Assembly: GCA_029215795.1 (NCBI GenBank)
Contig: JARDYH010000005.1
Span: 17,640,001-17,704,000 of the forward strand
Direction of reading: 5' to 3'
DNA length: 64,000 bases
Source of the DNA: Anniella stebbinsi
Taxonomy: Eukaryota > Chordata > Lepidosauria > Squamata > Anniellidae
Position numbers and translations under genes: made by a program. Position 1 is the stretch's first letter, and every line of letters starts with the position of its first letter. A model generated the notes under the pieces. It made no database searches. It saw nothing but the letters and a program-made list of their open reading frames with translations, and had not been told where the DNA came from. Below, one piece after another: positions 42,976 through 54,423 of the stretch.

Positions 42976-44387
42976 CTCAGGCAGTAGTACCTTATGATTC
43001 TGATGTTGGTGACTAGGTCCCAGTTCCTAATTTGCATGAAACTTTGAAACAGAGCAAAATCCTGATTCAGTTTACTGACTGAGCTGTGTATCAAAATTTC
43101 GCACAAATGTGCAATTGGGAACTAACTTCAGCATTGTATTTTTTTTTTAATAACCGCACACATCTTGGGGATAGGGAGCAGGGCTTGAAGAGAAGTAGGT
43201 TTTCTTTCAGGCAAATTTGAGCCCTCACACTCAGGTCTTTCATTTATGTGGAGGGACACAGTACCATTTCCCTCAGGCCTCAAACAGGGAAGAGTCCGGT
43301 GAGAAAAAAATGGAAACTCAAATGAACATCTCCTGCCCCCCACTGTTTCTTAAAAACTTAAAAGGAGATGGAAACATTTCTTGTATCTAATTTTTTAAAA
43401 AAGGCTGCCAAAGTAAGCTAATCTACAATGACATTTTCAAAATAACCAGGCTATCTTACAAAACCCACTTGATGATATCCAGTCCAGTAGATACGTAAGC
43501 ATTTCCTGTTGCTAAATAATTGCTACTAACAAGAATTTATATAGCTCTTCGTTAGTTATTTTAAACTTGAGAATATATTTAGAAAGAATTATTTTTTAAT
43601 ACATATATTTTTTCTTTTTTAAAAAAACTACAGTCTGAGGAAACCACTTTACCTCATGTTAGGCTACTTCTGCCTTTTGGGCAGAGCTGTAGCCACTGGG
43701 GTAGGGCTGTAGGGGTTTATCACCTTCGGGGATATTTTGGGCCCCTTCTTGAATTTTCAGCTTTCGTTTAAAAAAGTACAGCTCTACTTGTGGAAATACA
43801 GAAATCTCAATAACTCATGAATAAATGCAATTAAACAATTTTAAACGTATTAAGCTCCTGTCTTTTGCAATGCTTCTCCATCCTGTTAGCCCAATTTACC
43901 ACAAGAGTTCTGGCAATGGACCTGCATATGGGAATAATAGCAATCGCCAGGCTAACAATTGAGGCAACTGGAAATGAGGCAAAGAGACCGGAATAAATGT
44001 CAAACATCAACGACAGATCTCAGATGCAGTAATGTAACTAGAGATGAGCACTTAGGATTTTTCCTCTAGGCACCACCTGGAAAGGAGCACAAAATAGGCC
44101 TCTGAGGTTATGTATTTAATAGAAATGTATGCACTGAGTTTCTTAGATAGCTTATCAATTTATGTAAATGGATTCCAGTTGCACATATCTTTCCCCCTGA
44201 GGAAAAAAGAGCAGCTTGAGGTGGGCAATGTTTAGAGGACAAATGACCCATGGGGAAAGAGTTACATATCCTCTTTTACCAGCCACTGCTCCAGTCAATT
44301 GTGGCAGCAGTAAAAGAAAATAAAAGACAGTTAGGCTTCAAGTCTAGTTTGCCCCTCAATAATTGCCTGATAAAAGAAGACATAAGG
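42976..44387. other. Unassigned, AT-rich stretch
   Basis: No repeat or gene recognised over 1.4 kb. Confidence 0.4.
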
Positions 44388-44477
44388 TGGCCATGTGCCC
44401 TCTTTTACAGAGGACAGGCTGCCAAATGACTGCCCTTTAGTTTGAAGGCCTCCTCTATTTGAGGGACTGTCCAGTTC

Positions 44478-44527
<50 letters not shown>

Positions 44528-44615
44528 TTTATTTCTTACCCGCCTCTCCGTCTGGATCGAGGCGGGGAACAACAACATGATAAAATACATAAAACTGATT
44601 AAAACTGATTATAAG
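44478..44615 (-). mobile_element. L2-type tail, inverted, with (AAT)n
   Basis: An AAT tract (44478-44526), then TTATTTCTTACCCGCCTC and GATCGAGGCGGGGAAC, the reverse of the tail at 22455-22651. Confidence 0.7.
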
Positions 44616-44692
44616 TCAGGAGAGCACCTGGGTAGCATACTGAGTGAGGCACAGGTCAAAAACTGTCCCCCCCCTGCCCATGCTGAGATGTC

Positions 44693-45218
44693 GGCTGTGT
44701 TCAGACAACACAATAGTCAATGGTGGGTTAACAGTCAACTCCACGGTGATTGTCGAGGGTGTACTCCCCACACAACATGATTATAATCAACCATGGTGTG
44801 GATTAAAGGAGCGTCAAGTTGACTATTAGTCAATGGTCTGTTTGATTGACACATCCTCTACCCTCTCTTCCCCCCTCAGTCCTCCTGCTGGTATCCCATC
44901 AGCCATTGCAAGTTCTGCCGGCTGGACTAGAGCGGCAGCCGCCACTTTGATCACTCTTGCCAAGGGACTCTGTAGTCACTGAAAATAACCAACTATGTGC
45001 AACAAAATAGTCAACAGTGCCCGACACATGACATGATAACCAATGGTTGTTCAAATAATCAACTCTGCACAGCGTTGGTTATTTGATTTCGTTGTCTTGG
45101 CCGAATAGCTAACTGTGGTGTGAAAAAGTCCCAACAGATGACACAGTAACCAACATTGACTATTTAACCCACCATTGACTATTTAACTCACCGTTGGTTA
45201 TCGTGTCATCTGAACCCA
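44693..45218. mobile_element. Family D MITE, complete copy
   Basis: Left TGTGTTCAGACAACACAATA and right GTGTCATCTGAACCCAG are inverted. The subterminal parts consist of repeated CAATGGTGGGTTAA / TTAACCCACCATTG and TTGGTTAT motifs in both orientations. There is no transposase frame. Superfamily not determined. Confidence 0.65.
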
Positions 45219-45370
45219 GTTGTACTGTATTTCTATTTAAATTATGATCATTATTTCTAAATTTGCATCTATACATATAAATTAGCATGTGCAAATTTTA
45301 TAGGTCTCTTTTTTTCTTTTTTCTTTTGGTGATTCACAAGTGCCCCCCCCCCCATGATTATATCATCATC

Positions 45371-46239
45371 AGATAAAACTTAAGGTGAACTGAATTCCAG
45401 ACAGAAGTGATTCATTATTCCAGACAATAGCAGAACTTGAACTCATAATCTATGGGTGAAAGGTCTCACCTCTAAGTCACATATTGGTACTCGTTGCATC
45501 ATGTCAGTCTACGTTCACCTCCCTTTCTCCAGATGTCGTCAATTGCCCCTACAGTCAGGGCCTTCCAGATGCTTTGGCCTACATCTCCCATCATTCCTCA
45601 CTATTGGCTATGCTGGCTATGGTTGCTAGGAGTTGTAGGCCAAAACATCTGGAGGGTCACAAATTGCCAACTCTGCCCTACAGATTTAGATTTTCTGGAA
45701 GCAAAAACATGCCCTGTAGTGCAATGTCCCATAGTACATCAGTTGTTTGCTGTATACCTTTTGCATGATCCAAGGACAAGTAGCATCCCAAGAACTCTGG
45801 GCTGTTTGGGAGTCATAGAATTATTAAGCCTGTGATGTATCTGAAGATCTATTAAGCCAATCCCAGCCAATAGCTGTATCCGCCACCAAAGCCCACTTAA
45901 TCCAAGTTATGACATACCACAACCAGAGATTAGGAGCAAAAAATTGAGCCTGCATCAGTCTTAAAGCAATTTAAGATTCCTCTCCTCCCTTTGTAGTCTT
46001 CCTGCACTGTGAACTCCTTGGGTCAGGTGCTTATGTTAAGCACATGTAAAGCGCCATATACACTAACAGTGTTAAGTAATATTAATCATATTGAAATGGT
46101 TTAGGATTATTTTTTCATACATATCCTTTTCTGAGGCTAGATGGCTTGAGTAAATGAGCCAAGCCTAAATCTCCAAGGGAAGGCAAGAAATAAGAAAGAC
46201 CAAATTCTCCCCCACAATCGACTAAAGTATTTGTCAGGA
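45371..46239. other. Unassigned stretch with one family H hairpin
   Basis: The hairpin at 45556-45665 is listed separately; the rest shows no gene or repeat. Confidence 0.4.
45556..45665. repeat. Family H hairpin MITE
   Basis: CCAGATGCTTTGGCCTACAT is mirrored by GTTGTAGGCCAAAACATCTGG, with CTCCCATCATTCC and GGCTATGCTGG in the loop side. Confidence 0.7.
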
Positions 46240-46560
46240 GCCCTCCTACAGGTGGTTGTACCTACTGAGGTTAGGCTATCAGAGAGGTGTTCTTCTCAGC
46301 CAAATTGTGTAGGACTCTCTCCCTAGATGCCCAAGTTACTGTCTTTTAGGTGTCAGGTAAAGCTGTCCTGTTTTTTAGGCTTTTACTGACACTTCATTGC
46401 TTGTTATGGGCATGCAGAAGGTCCCAGGTAAAGTCCAAGGCACCTCCAATTAAAAGGAGTTTCACATAGTCAGTGATGGGAAAGTTTCTTCTTTGCCCAA
46501 GACCCTGGAGAACTACTCCCAGAGTAGGAAATACTGGTCTAGGTGGACAAATAATGGACA
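46240..46560 (+). mobile_element. L2-type fragment followed by a SINE remnant
   Basis: 46240-46400 reads CTCTCCCTAGATGCCC and GTCAGGTAAAGCTGTCC, L2 3' phrases. 46405-46560 has GGGCATGCAGAAGGTCCC, CAAGACCCTGGAGAAC and CTGGTCTAGGTGGAC from the second tRNA-SINE family. Confidence 0.5.
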
Positions 46561-46639
46561 AATGATCCGTTATAAAGCAACCAGCTATGTTTGGGTGACT
46601 GTTTGAACAGTTATTTTGTTTTACTGCTATCTTTTATTA

Positions 46640-46885
46640 TGTATTATTACATTTATATCCTGAATTCCCCCCCCTCTTGCAAGGAACCCCATTTCCATCT
46701 CCAGATGGCTTACTCCTCATCCTCTCCAGTTTATCCTCACAACAACCCTGTGAGGTAGGTTAGGCTGAGAATCAGTGACTGGACCAAAGTCACCCAATGA
46801 GCTTCATAGTCAGGTGGGGACTTGAACCTGGATCTCTTGGGTCCCAGTCTAACACTCTAACAATGACACCACACTGGCTCTTTGT
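46640..46885 (-). mobile_element. tRNA-derived SINE, reverse orientation
   Basis: TATTACATTTATATCCTG, AGTTTATCCTCACAACAACC, GAGGTAGGTTAGGCTGAG, AGTCACCCAATGAGC, GGGGACTTGAACCTGG and GACACCACACTGGC follow the order of the 2661-2905 family. This is the most complete copy of that type here. Confidence 0.82.
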
Positions 46886-47345
46886 TTAATCTGCTATTTT
46901 TGTTGTTTGCTACTGTTGTTTGTTTATTCTGTTTGCTGTTATTGTATTTTATTCTTTTAATCCCATTTAATGTTGTTAGCCGGTGGTGTTTGCAATATGG
47001 GGGGATATAATAAATCTCTAAATAAAAAATGCCCCAGAATTAACAGTCAAACCAACGTGATGAAATATCCTGCCCTGATGCCAAATATAGAAAGTTGATC
47101 TCTAAGTGTGAAGCACTGGAGCCTAATTGGGGGGAAATAGCATACCCGCTACATACCTGACATTTTGTCACTAGTCCTAGCAAGCAAAGGAAGCAGGAAA
47201 CAAGCTAAGGGGAGGGGTGACCATATTACGTTATAACCAAGGCATTGGTTTATTATTGTTGATCCCCCCCACACCTAAAATAAATAAAAAATTAACATTT
47301 CCTTCACACACATTTCCAGCTCTGTTGAGAAGCTAATGAGACTAT
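46886..47345. other. L2-type tail and unassigned sequence
   Basis: 46895-47030 ends ATATAATAAATCTCTAAATAAA, an L2-like tail. The rest is unassigned. Confidence 0.4.
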
Positions 47346-47850
47346 GGCTGGTTTTGCACAACACATTAGGCAATGGAGGGGGGGGGGGGGAGAGAGGCAA
47401 CCATCAGTTGTGTTGCTTATTGTGTCGTGTGGAGGGTTACACACCACACACACACAACTGACGGTACGCTATTCTGCCCAATTAAGCAACTGAAAGAAAC
47501 AACAGGCTTGCACGTTGTTTAGCTTGAAGCCCGTTGTTTAAAGTGTCATCCGAAACCAACCACCCTCTCTCCATGGACTATTCCGTGTGGGAATAGAGTT
47601 CTGCCGGCCGGAGCAGCCAAAACCCCCCAGCTGCTCTGATACAGCCGGCAGAACTTGCGGTGCATGCTGGGATATGGCTGGAGGACTGAGGGGGGGAGAC
47701 AGGAGAGGCTGCAACCAAGACGGACGCTGGAATTTTTAGCTGCTCAATGGACGGAGTAGCAATGTGTTGTGTGGGGAGCACCTCCTACCTAACGCACGGT
47801 CAGTATGCTATTTCCCCCTCCGCTGCCTAATGTGTCGTGCGAAAGCAGCC
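47346..47850. mobile_element. Family E MITE
   Basis: Left GGCTGGTTTTGCACAACAC with ATTAGGCA and right TGCCTAATGTGTCGTGC with GAAAGCAGCC form good terminal inverted repeats of about 28 bp. The interior has further self-complementary pieces (CGTTGTTTAGCTTG and related) and a G run. No transposase; no clear target duplication. Confidence 0.65.
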
Positions 47851-48652
47851 TCTGTGATCCCACAACTGTTGTGCCATCACTGACTCTGTCTGTGCACTGC
47901 TTGCAAGTGAGATACTGTTCGAAGGTACACAATGGCCGCATGGCCTGCTCTGACTCAGCAGCTGATATGTGATTTTATTGTCCATCCAGTGTATCTGGGA
48001 CATTCGGGAAATCTGACTCTGCCATTTCCTGTGTAGCAAACTTGGACAGGCCACAAGAAAACCATATTCTCTCTCATAGGCTAGGCTATGCACGTGGCTT
48101 TGTCTAGCCAGAGTAAATAAAAGGCAAGAATTCTGCACCAGAGGGGGGGGGGGACAAATTCTTCAGTTAGAATAACAAGTGGGACTTGCAACAAACATTG
48201 CAGTATGGACGGCTGCTGTTCCGGTTTCCATCCAGTTGGCCACGCCCTGTGTTAAGATGCTACGTTCCATTATACCTGCCTCCTGGTTTTCTGTATTTTC
48301 TACATCCAGTTGTCTCGCAGCATTCACTGGCAACTGAGCATGCTTAGTCATCACTGGACTATTTGTTGGAAGTTGTTGTTTTCCCACAACTTTTGTTTTG
48401 TTTTGGGGGAGGGGGTAATACTCGTGTGTGCGTGTGTGTTGCTGCTGCTGTTCTGGCTATATAAGGACTCACACTTACCTTTGAATTTCAGAAATGGTAG
48501 ATGTGGCCATACATATGATTTATGGGAATAATGCTGGGAGAAGGGGAGGAGGAAAGGATACGGAGACTAGCTGACAACTACTGGGGCAGCATGAGTGGGG
48601 GTGTAGATTATTGTAGTTTCCATCATGGTAGAAGAACAAGGAGCAGTATAGA
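47851..48652. other. Unassigned non-coding stretch
   Basis: G run at about 48143-48152 and a short GT tract near 48425. No gene recognised. Confidence 0.4.
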
Positions 48653-48945
48653 TAGGGTGACCATATGAAAAGGAGAACAGGGCTCCTGTATCTTTAACAG
48701 TTGTATAGAAAAGGGAATTTTGTATGCACGCAGCACCTGGTGAGATTCCCTCTTCGACACAAGAGTTAAAGCTACAGTAGCCCTGCCCTCTTTTGAATCT
48801 GGTCACTAGAGAGGGAAAGAGGTCAGGGCTCCTGTATCTTTAACAGTTGTATAGAAAAGGGAATTTCAGCAGGTGTGAAATTCCCTCTTCATCATAACAG
48901 TTAAAGCTGCAGGAGCCCTGTCCTCCTTTTCATATGGTCACCCTA
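48653..48945. mobile_element. M1 MITE, copy 9
   Basis: Ends TAGGGTGACCATATG and CATATGGTCACCCTA. The right half has lost about 25 internal bases. Target duplication not preserved. Confidence 0.8.
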
Positions 48946-49285
48946 GAGGACAGAATTTTTCATCCCCTGAGAAATGGAAGTCCTTTTCAACGTACACAAC
49001 CCCCTGCTCTGTTGTCTGAGCAAGTTGCCCACACCACTGCAAATTTATCTTGGCAGCCATAGGGTCTAGAAACATTGCATTTAAAAACAACAGCATGGGA
49101 AGCTGCAGCCAGGCCTTGCCCAACCATACAGGCAAACCAGATGACATGATTAAAAGGGCACCCACCATGCCATCTGTTTAGCCCTTGCATGAAATGACTG
49201 CACCCCAGATTCCACGGTTACATTGCAGGGAATCCTGAAATACATTTGCCGTTCTCAGGTCTCACCCTACCTAAGGCAACAAAAA
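48946..49285. other. Unassigned non-coding stretch
   Basis: No repeat or gene recognised between two M1 copies. Confidence 0.4.
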
Positions 49286-49605
49286 CAGGGTGACCATATA
49301 GAAAGGAGGACAGGGCTCCTGTATCTTTAACAGTAGTATAGAAAAGGGAATTTCAGCAGGTGTTATCTGTATGCATGCAGCACCTGGTGAAATTCCCTTT
49401 TCTATGCAACTGTTAAAGCTGCAGGAGCTATACTAGAGTGACCAGATTCAAAAGAGGGCAGGGCTCCTGCAGCTTTAACTGTCGTGGTGATGGGAGAATT
49501 TCACCAGGTGCTGCATGCGTACAAATGACACCTGCTGAAATTGCCTTTTCTATACCACAGTTGAAGATACAGAAGCCGTGTCCTCTTTTCCATATGGTCA
49601 CCCTA
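49286..49605. mobile_element. M1 MITE, copy 10
   Basis: Ends CAGGGTGACCATATA and CATATGGTCACCCTA; flanks AACAAAAA and AGCAAAAA differ at one base. The C at the first position still fits the hAT end consensus YARNG. Confidence 0.85.
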
Positions 49606-50259
49606 AGCAAAAACCCTTCCATTGGCCCTTCCTTCAGCCTCCTTGTCCACCCCTCTCCCCAACCAATAAGGCAATGCAGCTGCTAGTCCTGTATGTGATG
49701 GCTCCTTCCACTGTTTCCTTCAAAGTTTAGGAGACCGGGTTTGCATACATTCTGTTTGGATCGGGTGCCAAATCCTTCTTGCAAACATTACCCGCGTTAT
49801 CCCCAAATGCAGCCTTCTACAGGCTCGGGAGATGTTAACATGTTGCTTGCCCATATATAGTTGCACTCTGCTTCTCCTGGCCAGGGACTGGGAGTCCTGG
49901 ACTAACGCCCAGCCTCAGGGTTGAGTTCCTTGGGAGTCTCCTAATTTGGGCATCCCCAAGCACCATTCCGTGCCTCTGAGATGGTCTCCTCACAGAGCAA
50001 AGCCAGGCTCATGGATCATAACAACCCACCAGGTGGAGGATCAACATGAATCACAGGTCTACTGGCAGCCTTCTTGCCATCTCCAAAAACGAGCTGAAAA
50101 TAATTTTTGATTTTGGAGGCAAGTGAGAGCAAACCCATGGCTGCTTATAGTGCTGATGAGCTAGTTACTCCCCCCCCCCCCCGGCCCAGGTGTGCTTCCT
50201 ACTCCATGCCCCTTTTCTGCCTCTTCTCTTTGGTGACATGTAAATAGGAGAACGTGGAA
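49606..50259. other. Unassigned non-coding stretch
   Basis: C run at about 50169-50182. No repeat family or gene recognised. Confidence 0.4.
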
Positions 50260-50500
50260 AAGGGTAAAAACACCAAAAAAACCAGAATGCACAAAAGAAG
50301 GAAATATCACCTTTGGCGTGGAGTAAAAATCCAAAATATTTAATAATATCCACATTGAAAAATGATTTGTTTCTTTAGAAAAGATAGACAGACTTGTACA
50401 TAAGCTCAACATTTCAGGCCCTAAGGTCCTTCGTCAGGAGCTGTAAATAAATTATCAAAGGTCCCCTTGTTATAAAATTAGTACATCGTATTTACAATAT
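50260..50500 (-). mobile_element. Penelope-like repeat tail, reverse orientation
   Basis: On the minus strand a hammerhead-like block (50442-50403) is followed by TATGTACAAGTCTGTC, TTTGGATTTTTACTCCACG and GTGATATTTCCTTC, a tail type I associate with Penelope-like elements. No coding part is present. Confidence 0.45.
50403..50442 (-). ncRNA. Degenerate hammerhead-ribozyme-like motif
   Basis: On the minus strand: stem I AGCTC, conserved CTGACGA, an imperfect 6-bp stem II (AGGACC, loop TTA, GGGCCT; one mismatch), GAAA, TGTT, and stem I partner GAGCT. The boxes and stem I are in the right order. Stem III is only the ATGT step, where a self-complementary ACGT would let two copies pair as a dimer. 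A C-to-T change would explain its loss. Confidence 0.45.
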
Positions 50501-50962
50501 ACGTCATCACCCGGCGCACTACTGAGAGGCAGGCCGCAAAGCCTGTTTCTCATTAGAAGGGGGCAGCGGACAGCAGTGGACGGCCCTGGCAGGTAAGGAG
50601 TGTGAGGGGGAGGAGGGGGCTTACCTGCCGGGGCTGTCTGCTGCCGCCTGCGGGTGCCAGCGGACAGCCCCAGCTGGTAAGGAGCACAATCCTCCGATCT
50701 TATCTGAACCGGATCGGGTCCTTTCGGACTGGTTCGGATGAGATCAGACGATCCAGAAGCCGAGATCGGACGATCCAGAAGCTGGGATCAGCATCTTTAT
50801 CCAATTTCGGTCGGATCGGCTCCGGATCATGGATCGGACCCAATCCGATGCATGCCCCGAAGAAGAAGAAGAAGAAGAAGAAGAAGAAGAAGAAGAAGCC
50901 GCCCTGGCATCAGTTAAGGTTGCAGAGTTAAGCCCTGGCATCTCCAGGGAAAAGGATCACAG
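50501..50962. repeat. GC-rich repeat, GATC-rich block and (GAA)n tract
   Basis: 50510-50560 shares GGCAGGCCGCAAAGCCTG with the GC-rich MITE near 40893. 50695-50855 is dense in CGGATC/GATCCG motifs, with GATCAGACGATCCAGAAGCC repeated as GATCGGACGATCCAGAAGC. A pure GAA/AAG tract follows (50859-50898). Confidence 0.6.
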
Positions 50963-51002
50963 CAGGTGAGAACTTGCAGAGGTGCCACTGGTTAGCATAA
51001 GT

Positions 51003-51325
51003 CAGAGGTGCAGAACCTCAGGCCCAGGGACCAAATCCAGCCTACCTGGGGTTGCAATCCAGCCTTCCTGGGTTCTCCAGATGGCCCTTTCCCTTGAACA
51101 CTGATCATTTGGTGGTTTCACGGCGTGTGTGTGTGTGTGTTTCCTCCATGCTACAGGCTTGAAATAGCTCTCCCAAAGCTCAGTTACTATCAGTAAGCTA
51201 AAATATGTCGATGGTTTGGGGATTTCTGGCCCTGCACACCCATCCAGCCACCATTGGAATGAGCCCTGCCCACCCACCCCAAACTTATTTGAAATGGAAT
51301 TTGGCCCTTGGGCTCAAAGAGGTTC
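51003..51325. mobile_element. Palindromic hAT-like MITE (CAGAGGTGCAGAACC type)
   Basis: AGAGGTGCAGAACCTCAGGCC with AGGGACCAAATCC at the left faces GGAATTTGGCCCTTGGGC with AAAGAGGTTCAAC at the right. A GT tract (51125-51141) lies inside. Confidence 0.6.
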
Positions 51326-51397
51326 AACTCACTTAGCATATGTAGGCAATACTGGGCTAGATGGACCAATAGCCTTAGAAGGCTGCTTCCTATCCAT

Positions 51398-51752
51398 GGC
51401 TGCCTCTACAAGAGAGGTTTAAAGCTCTTTCAAGGCGCTTAAAAAATTTTACCTCTACAAGAACGGAGCGCAAATCAGGCGTAGAGGCGCGTTATCTCTC
51501 CGATTATGCGCATTATCGAATGCGCGTTAAATCGCGAGTTTTATTTTGCTCCGGCCGTTAAAGCGCATTTTGAGTATGTGAACAAGCGCTTATGCGCATT
51601 AACTACTTGTAAAGCGCATTTTGGTCATCCGTTAATGCGCTTCGCCGCCTCTCGCCGCCTCTCGTGCAGAGGTATTAGGTGTAAATGCGCTTCAGCGATT
51701 ATGCGCATAATTGCCTAACCGGGTGCAAAAGCGAATCCTTGTAGAGGGGACC
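51398..51752. mobile_element. Family C element
   Basis: Left end CTGCCTCTACAAGAG and right end CTTGTAGAGGGGACC. The interior holds many copies of TTATGCGCATTA and AAAGCGCATTTT motifs and a direct repeat CGCCTCTCGCCGCCTCTCG. CpG density is high for the region, suggesting a younger copy. Confidence 0.7.
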
Positions 51753-54103
51753 CATGCCAGTTGAGGGGGCTGCATCTTTTTGTATTTGCCAAGCAGCAAT
51801 GAACAGGAACAGAAACGAATGTGCAACTTCCAGTTTCGGCATTTTTTTTAAACTTCTGAACATTGGGCTCATGCATCTGCCGTTAGAGAGGTTGCACAGT
51901 CGGTGGATTTGAGGACAGTATATCATGGGATGTATGAGCTCCTGCTTCGGATGTGACAGAAGAAAAGCACAGAAACAGGAAGCTTGAGATCCCTCCTGTT
52001 TCCTGCCTTCCCACCCATTCCTAAGCCTGAAGCTGCTGTCTGAGGTGGGGAGTTCATGGCAGTCCTCATTCTTGTTAGAGTGGGTTTTATCCTTGTTTTA
52101 TCCTCCCTATGCCTGGTATGGTTGATTTTGAACTAGAGCTAAGGCAGCCTTCCCCAACCTGGTGCCCTCCAGTTGTGTTGGACCTCAACTCCCATCATCC
52201 TCCAAACAAAGGATTGACCTCTGTAAAGTAGGGTGCATTGCCAGCCTCGTTTCAGCATTCCTGTTTTGGGGCTGCAGGTGCTAGTACAATGAGGGCCCCT
52301 GGTCCTGTTGATATACACAGCACTGTCATATACCCCAAATCTGCCCCCATGCCCCCAAACTCACGTATCTGAGGGTAAAGACAGACATTACATTTTTAAA
52401 GCAGTAAAGCACTGTTAGAAGCACCCTTGTTGCAATCAGTCCAAATACACTTCTTCCTGCGATCTCCTCCCTCACTGAGTGGCACACATTTGCACGCTCA
52501 ATACAGCTGATTCTTATGTGGAAACCTTTGCATATCTCTGATTTAGAGGTGAATGCAGCCTTTAGCAAGCTGCAGCCACAGCCTCCCAACCTCATCTATA
52601 AAATAACGGCAATAGCAGACTACCTCAATGACTGTAAAGTCCTTTGCAAATTAGGAGTGGTTCTATCTGCAGAAAGCTGCTCCCTAAAATCCCATCTCAT
52701 TCTTCCAATGTTTTGTCACACTCTGGAGTGACCAAGAAACCAGGAGTCAGGCTCGACTTTGCAAACAGGAGGGGGCATTGATGCTTAATGGTGGGAAGAC
52801 ATCACCATGCACTCCTATGGGAATGGATAGCGCTGCATGTGGGGATATTGTTGTGATGAGGGAGGGTGGTCTCAGGAGTTTGTATCATCAGGCAGGTGTC
52901 AAGGAGCATGTCTCACCATGAGAGGGGGGGCAGTGCTGTCCACCAGAGCCCCCTGGCTCTGCTGTTGCTCCTCCTTGCCACGACCATCTGCTCTATACCT
53001 TGTGGCCCAGAGGGAAGATGTAAGCAGAAGCAGCGGGTGCTATTGCTGCCTGCTCACTCACCTGCCCTTTTCCTCTGCGAATTGGATCCACAGGGAAAGG
53101 AGAGTGTGGCACTGAGGATGGAAGCCTACTGCTGTCATCTTGCTCAAGGCCTCCCCAAACCTGCCATTGGCGATGCTTTGAGTGCCCCTTTTCTTGATAT
53201 TAAGGTGGGGATACAAATCAAATAAATAAAAAATAAATGAACTGGATTACCTGGCCCTGTTAAGGAAACCCTCCAAGGAAGCCATTTGTCTCTGTTGCAC
53301 ACACCAGGTCCTTTTGTTAACACAAGCCTTCCCTCTGCAAACACACAACTGCCTTAAAATGGGCATTTTTTGCTAGTTAACTGTAAATGGCACTGACCAG
53401 TAATAGAATCAGAATCTGCTAGAATATCGTCAAGTTGATCTATGCCTCTCCTCTGGCTCACTCTCTCATTCATTGGCTCCCAGCCACCGTGCAGACAGTC
53501 TTAGATGACCCACGGAGTTAAAGAATAAAACAAAAACCCAATGGCCTGAGCATTTCTCCCTCTTGGCCAAGCATGGATTGCAGTTTCTTAAGCTTACTCC
53601 ATCCATCTCTCTGTCAGCTACTGCTGAGGCTGGGATTGATTTATAGGCTACTTTTCCTCCAGCACTTCTCACATTCACAGAATCATAGGGAAAGTTAGGA
53701 ATAAAACCCAGGAGTCCTGTAAACTTGCATCCGATGGCCTTTCACCCCATTTCCTGCCCTGAGCTGTGGTTAGCACCCTGCAGCAGGGCTGCATTTTTTA
53801 AAAAAACACAAACACAAATATTTTGTGACCAGGAAACCAGCATCCTATGACAGTGTGTGCTCATGCGCGCATATGCATGCAGAGAATGAAAATATTTTGA
53901 GAGTTGCCTAATTAGTTGTGCAAGTGTGACTCAGTTTTTTAAAGAACGGAAACTTTTGGGCAAGGAATATGGTGAAGATGGGAACAGGGAGGCATTGGAT
54001 TTATTCTCCCTCCCTTTTTTTCTTGCTGTAACTAAGAGCCAGCAATTTGATTCAAAAAGAAAGAAATGCTCAATTTCATCAAACAGTGGCTTCCACCCAG
54101 GAT
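51753..54103. other. Unassigned stretch with a family H fragment
   Basis: 52146-52204 (CTTCCCCAACCTGGTGCCC, TCAACTCCCATCATCC) is one family H arm. The other 2.2 kb shows no repeat or gene I can name; the 119-codon frame at 52866-53225 has no recognisable domain. Confidence 0.4.
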
Positions 54104-54423
54104 TAGGGTGACCAGATAAAATCCAGGTCAGGGCTCATGTAACTTAAACAGTTGTAGAGAAAAGGGAATTTCAGCCAGAGTCATTTGTATGCAATTAGTT
54201 CCTGGTGAAATTCCCTCTTCATCACAACAGTTAAAAGTGCAGGCACTATACTAGAGTGACCAGATACAAAAGAAGGCAGGGCCCCTGCAACTTTAACAGT
54301 TGTGATGAAGAGGGAATTTCATCAGGAACTAACTGCATACAAATGACACTGGCTGAAATTCCCTTTTCTCTACAACTGTTAAAGTTACATGAGCCCTGAC
54401 CTGGATTTTATCTGGTCACCCTA
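54104..54423. mobile_element. M1 palindromic hAT-type MITE, copy 11
   Basis: Ends TAGGGTGACCAGAT and ATCTGGTCACCCTA; flanks CCCAGGAT and CCCAGCAT differ at one base. Full length, both halves well matched. Confidence 0.9.

Larger units (their letters stand above)
44388..45370. mobile_element. Family B element containing two nested insertions
   Basis: The left part (GGTGGCCATGTGCCCTC to GACTGTCCAGTTC, 44388-44477) and right part (CTGTATTTCTATTTAAA to TTTTGGTGATTC, about 45222-45340) are one family B copy. Between them lie an inverted L2 tail beginning with (AAT)n (44478-44615) and a family D MITE (44693-45218). Confidence 0.6.
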
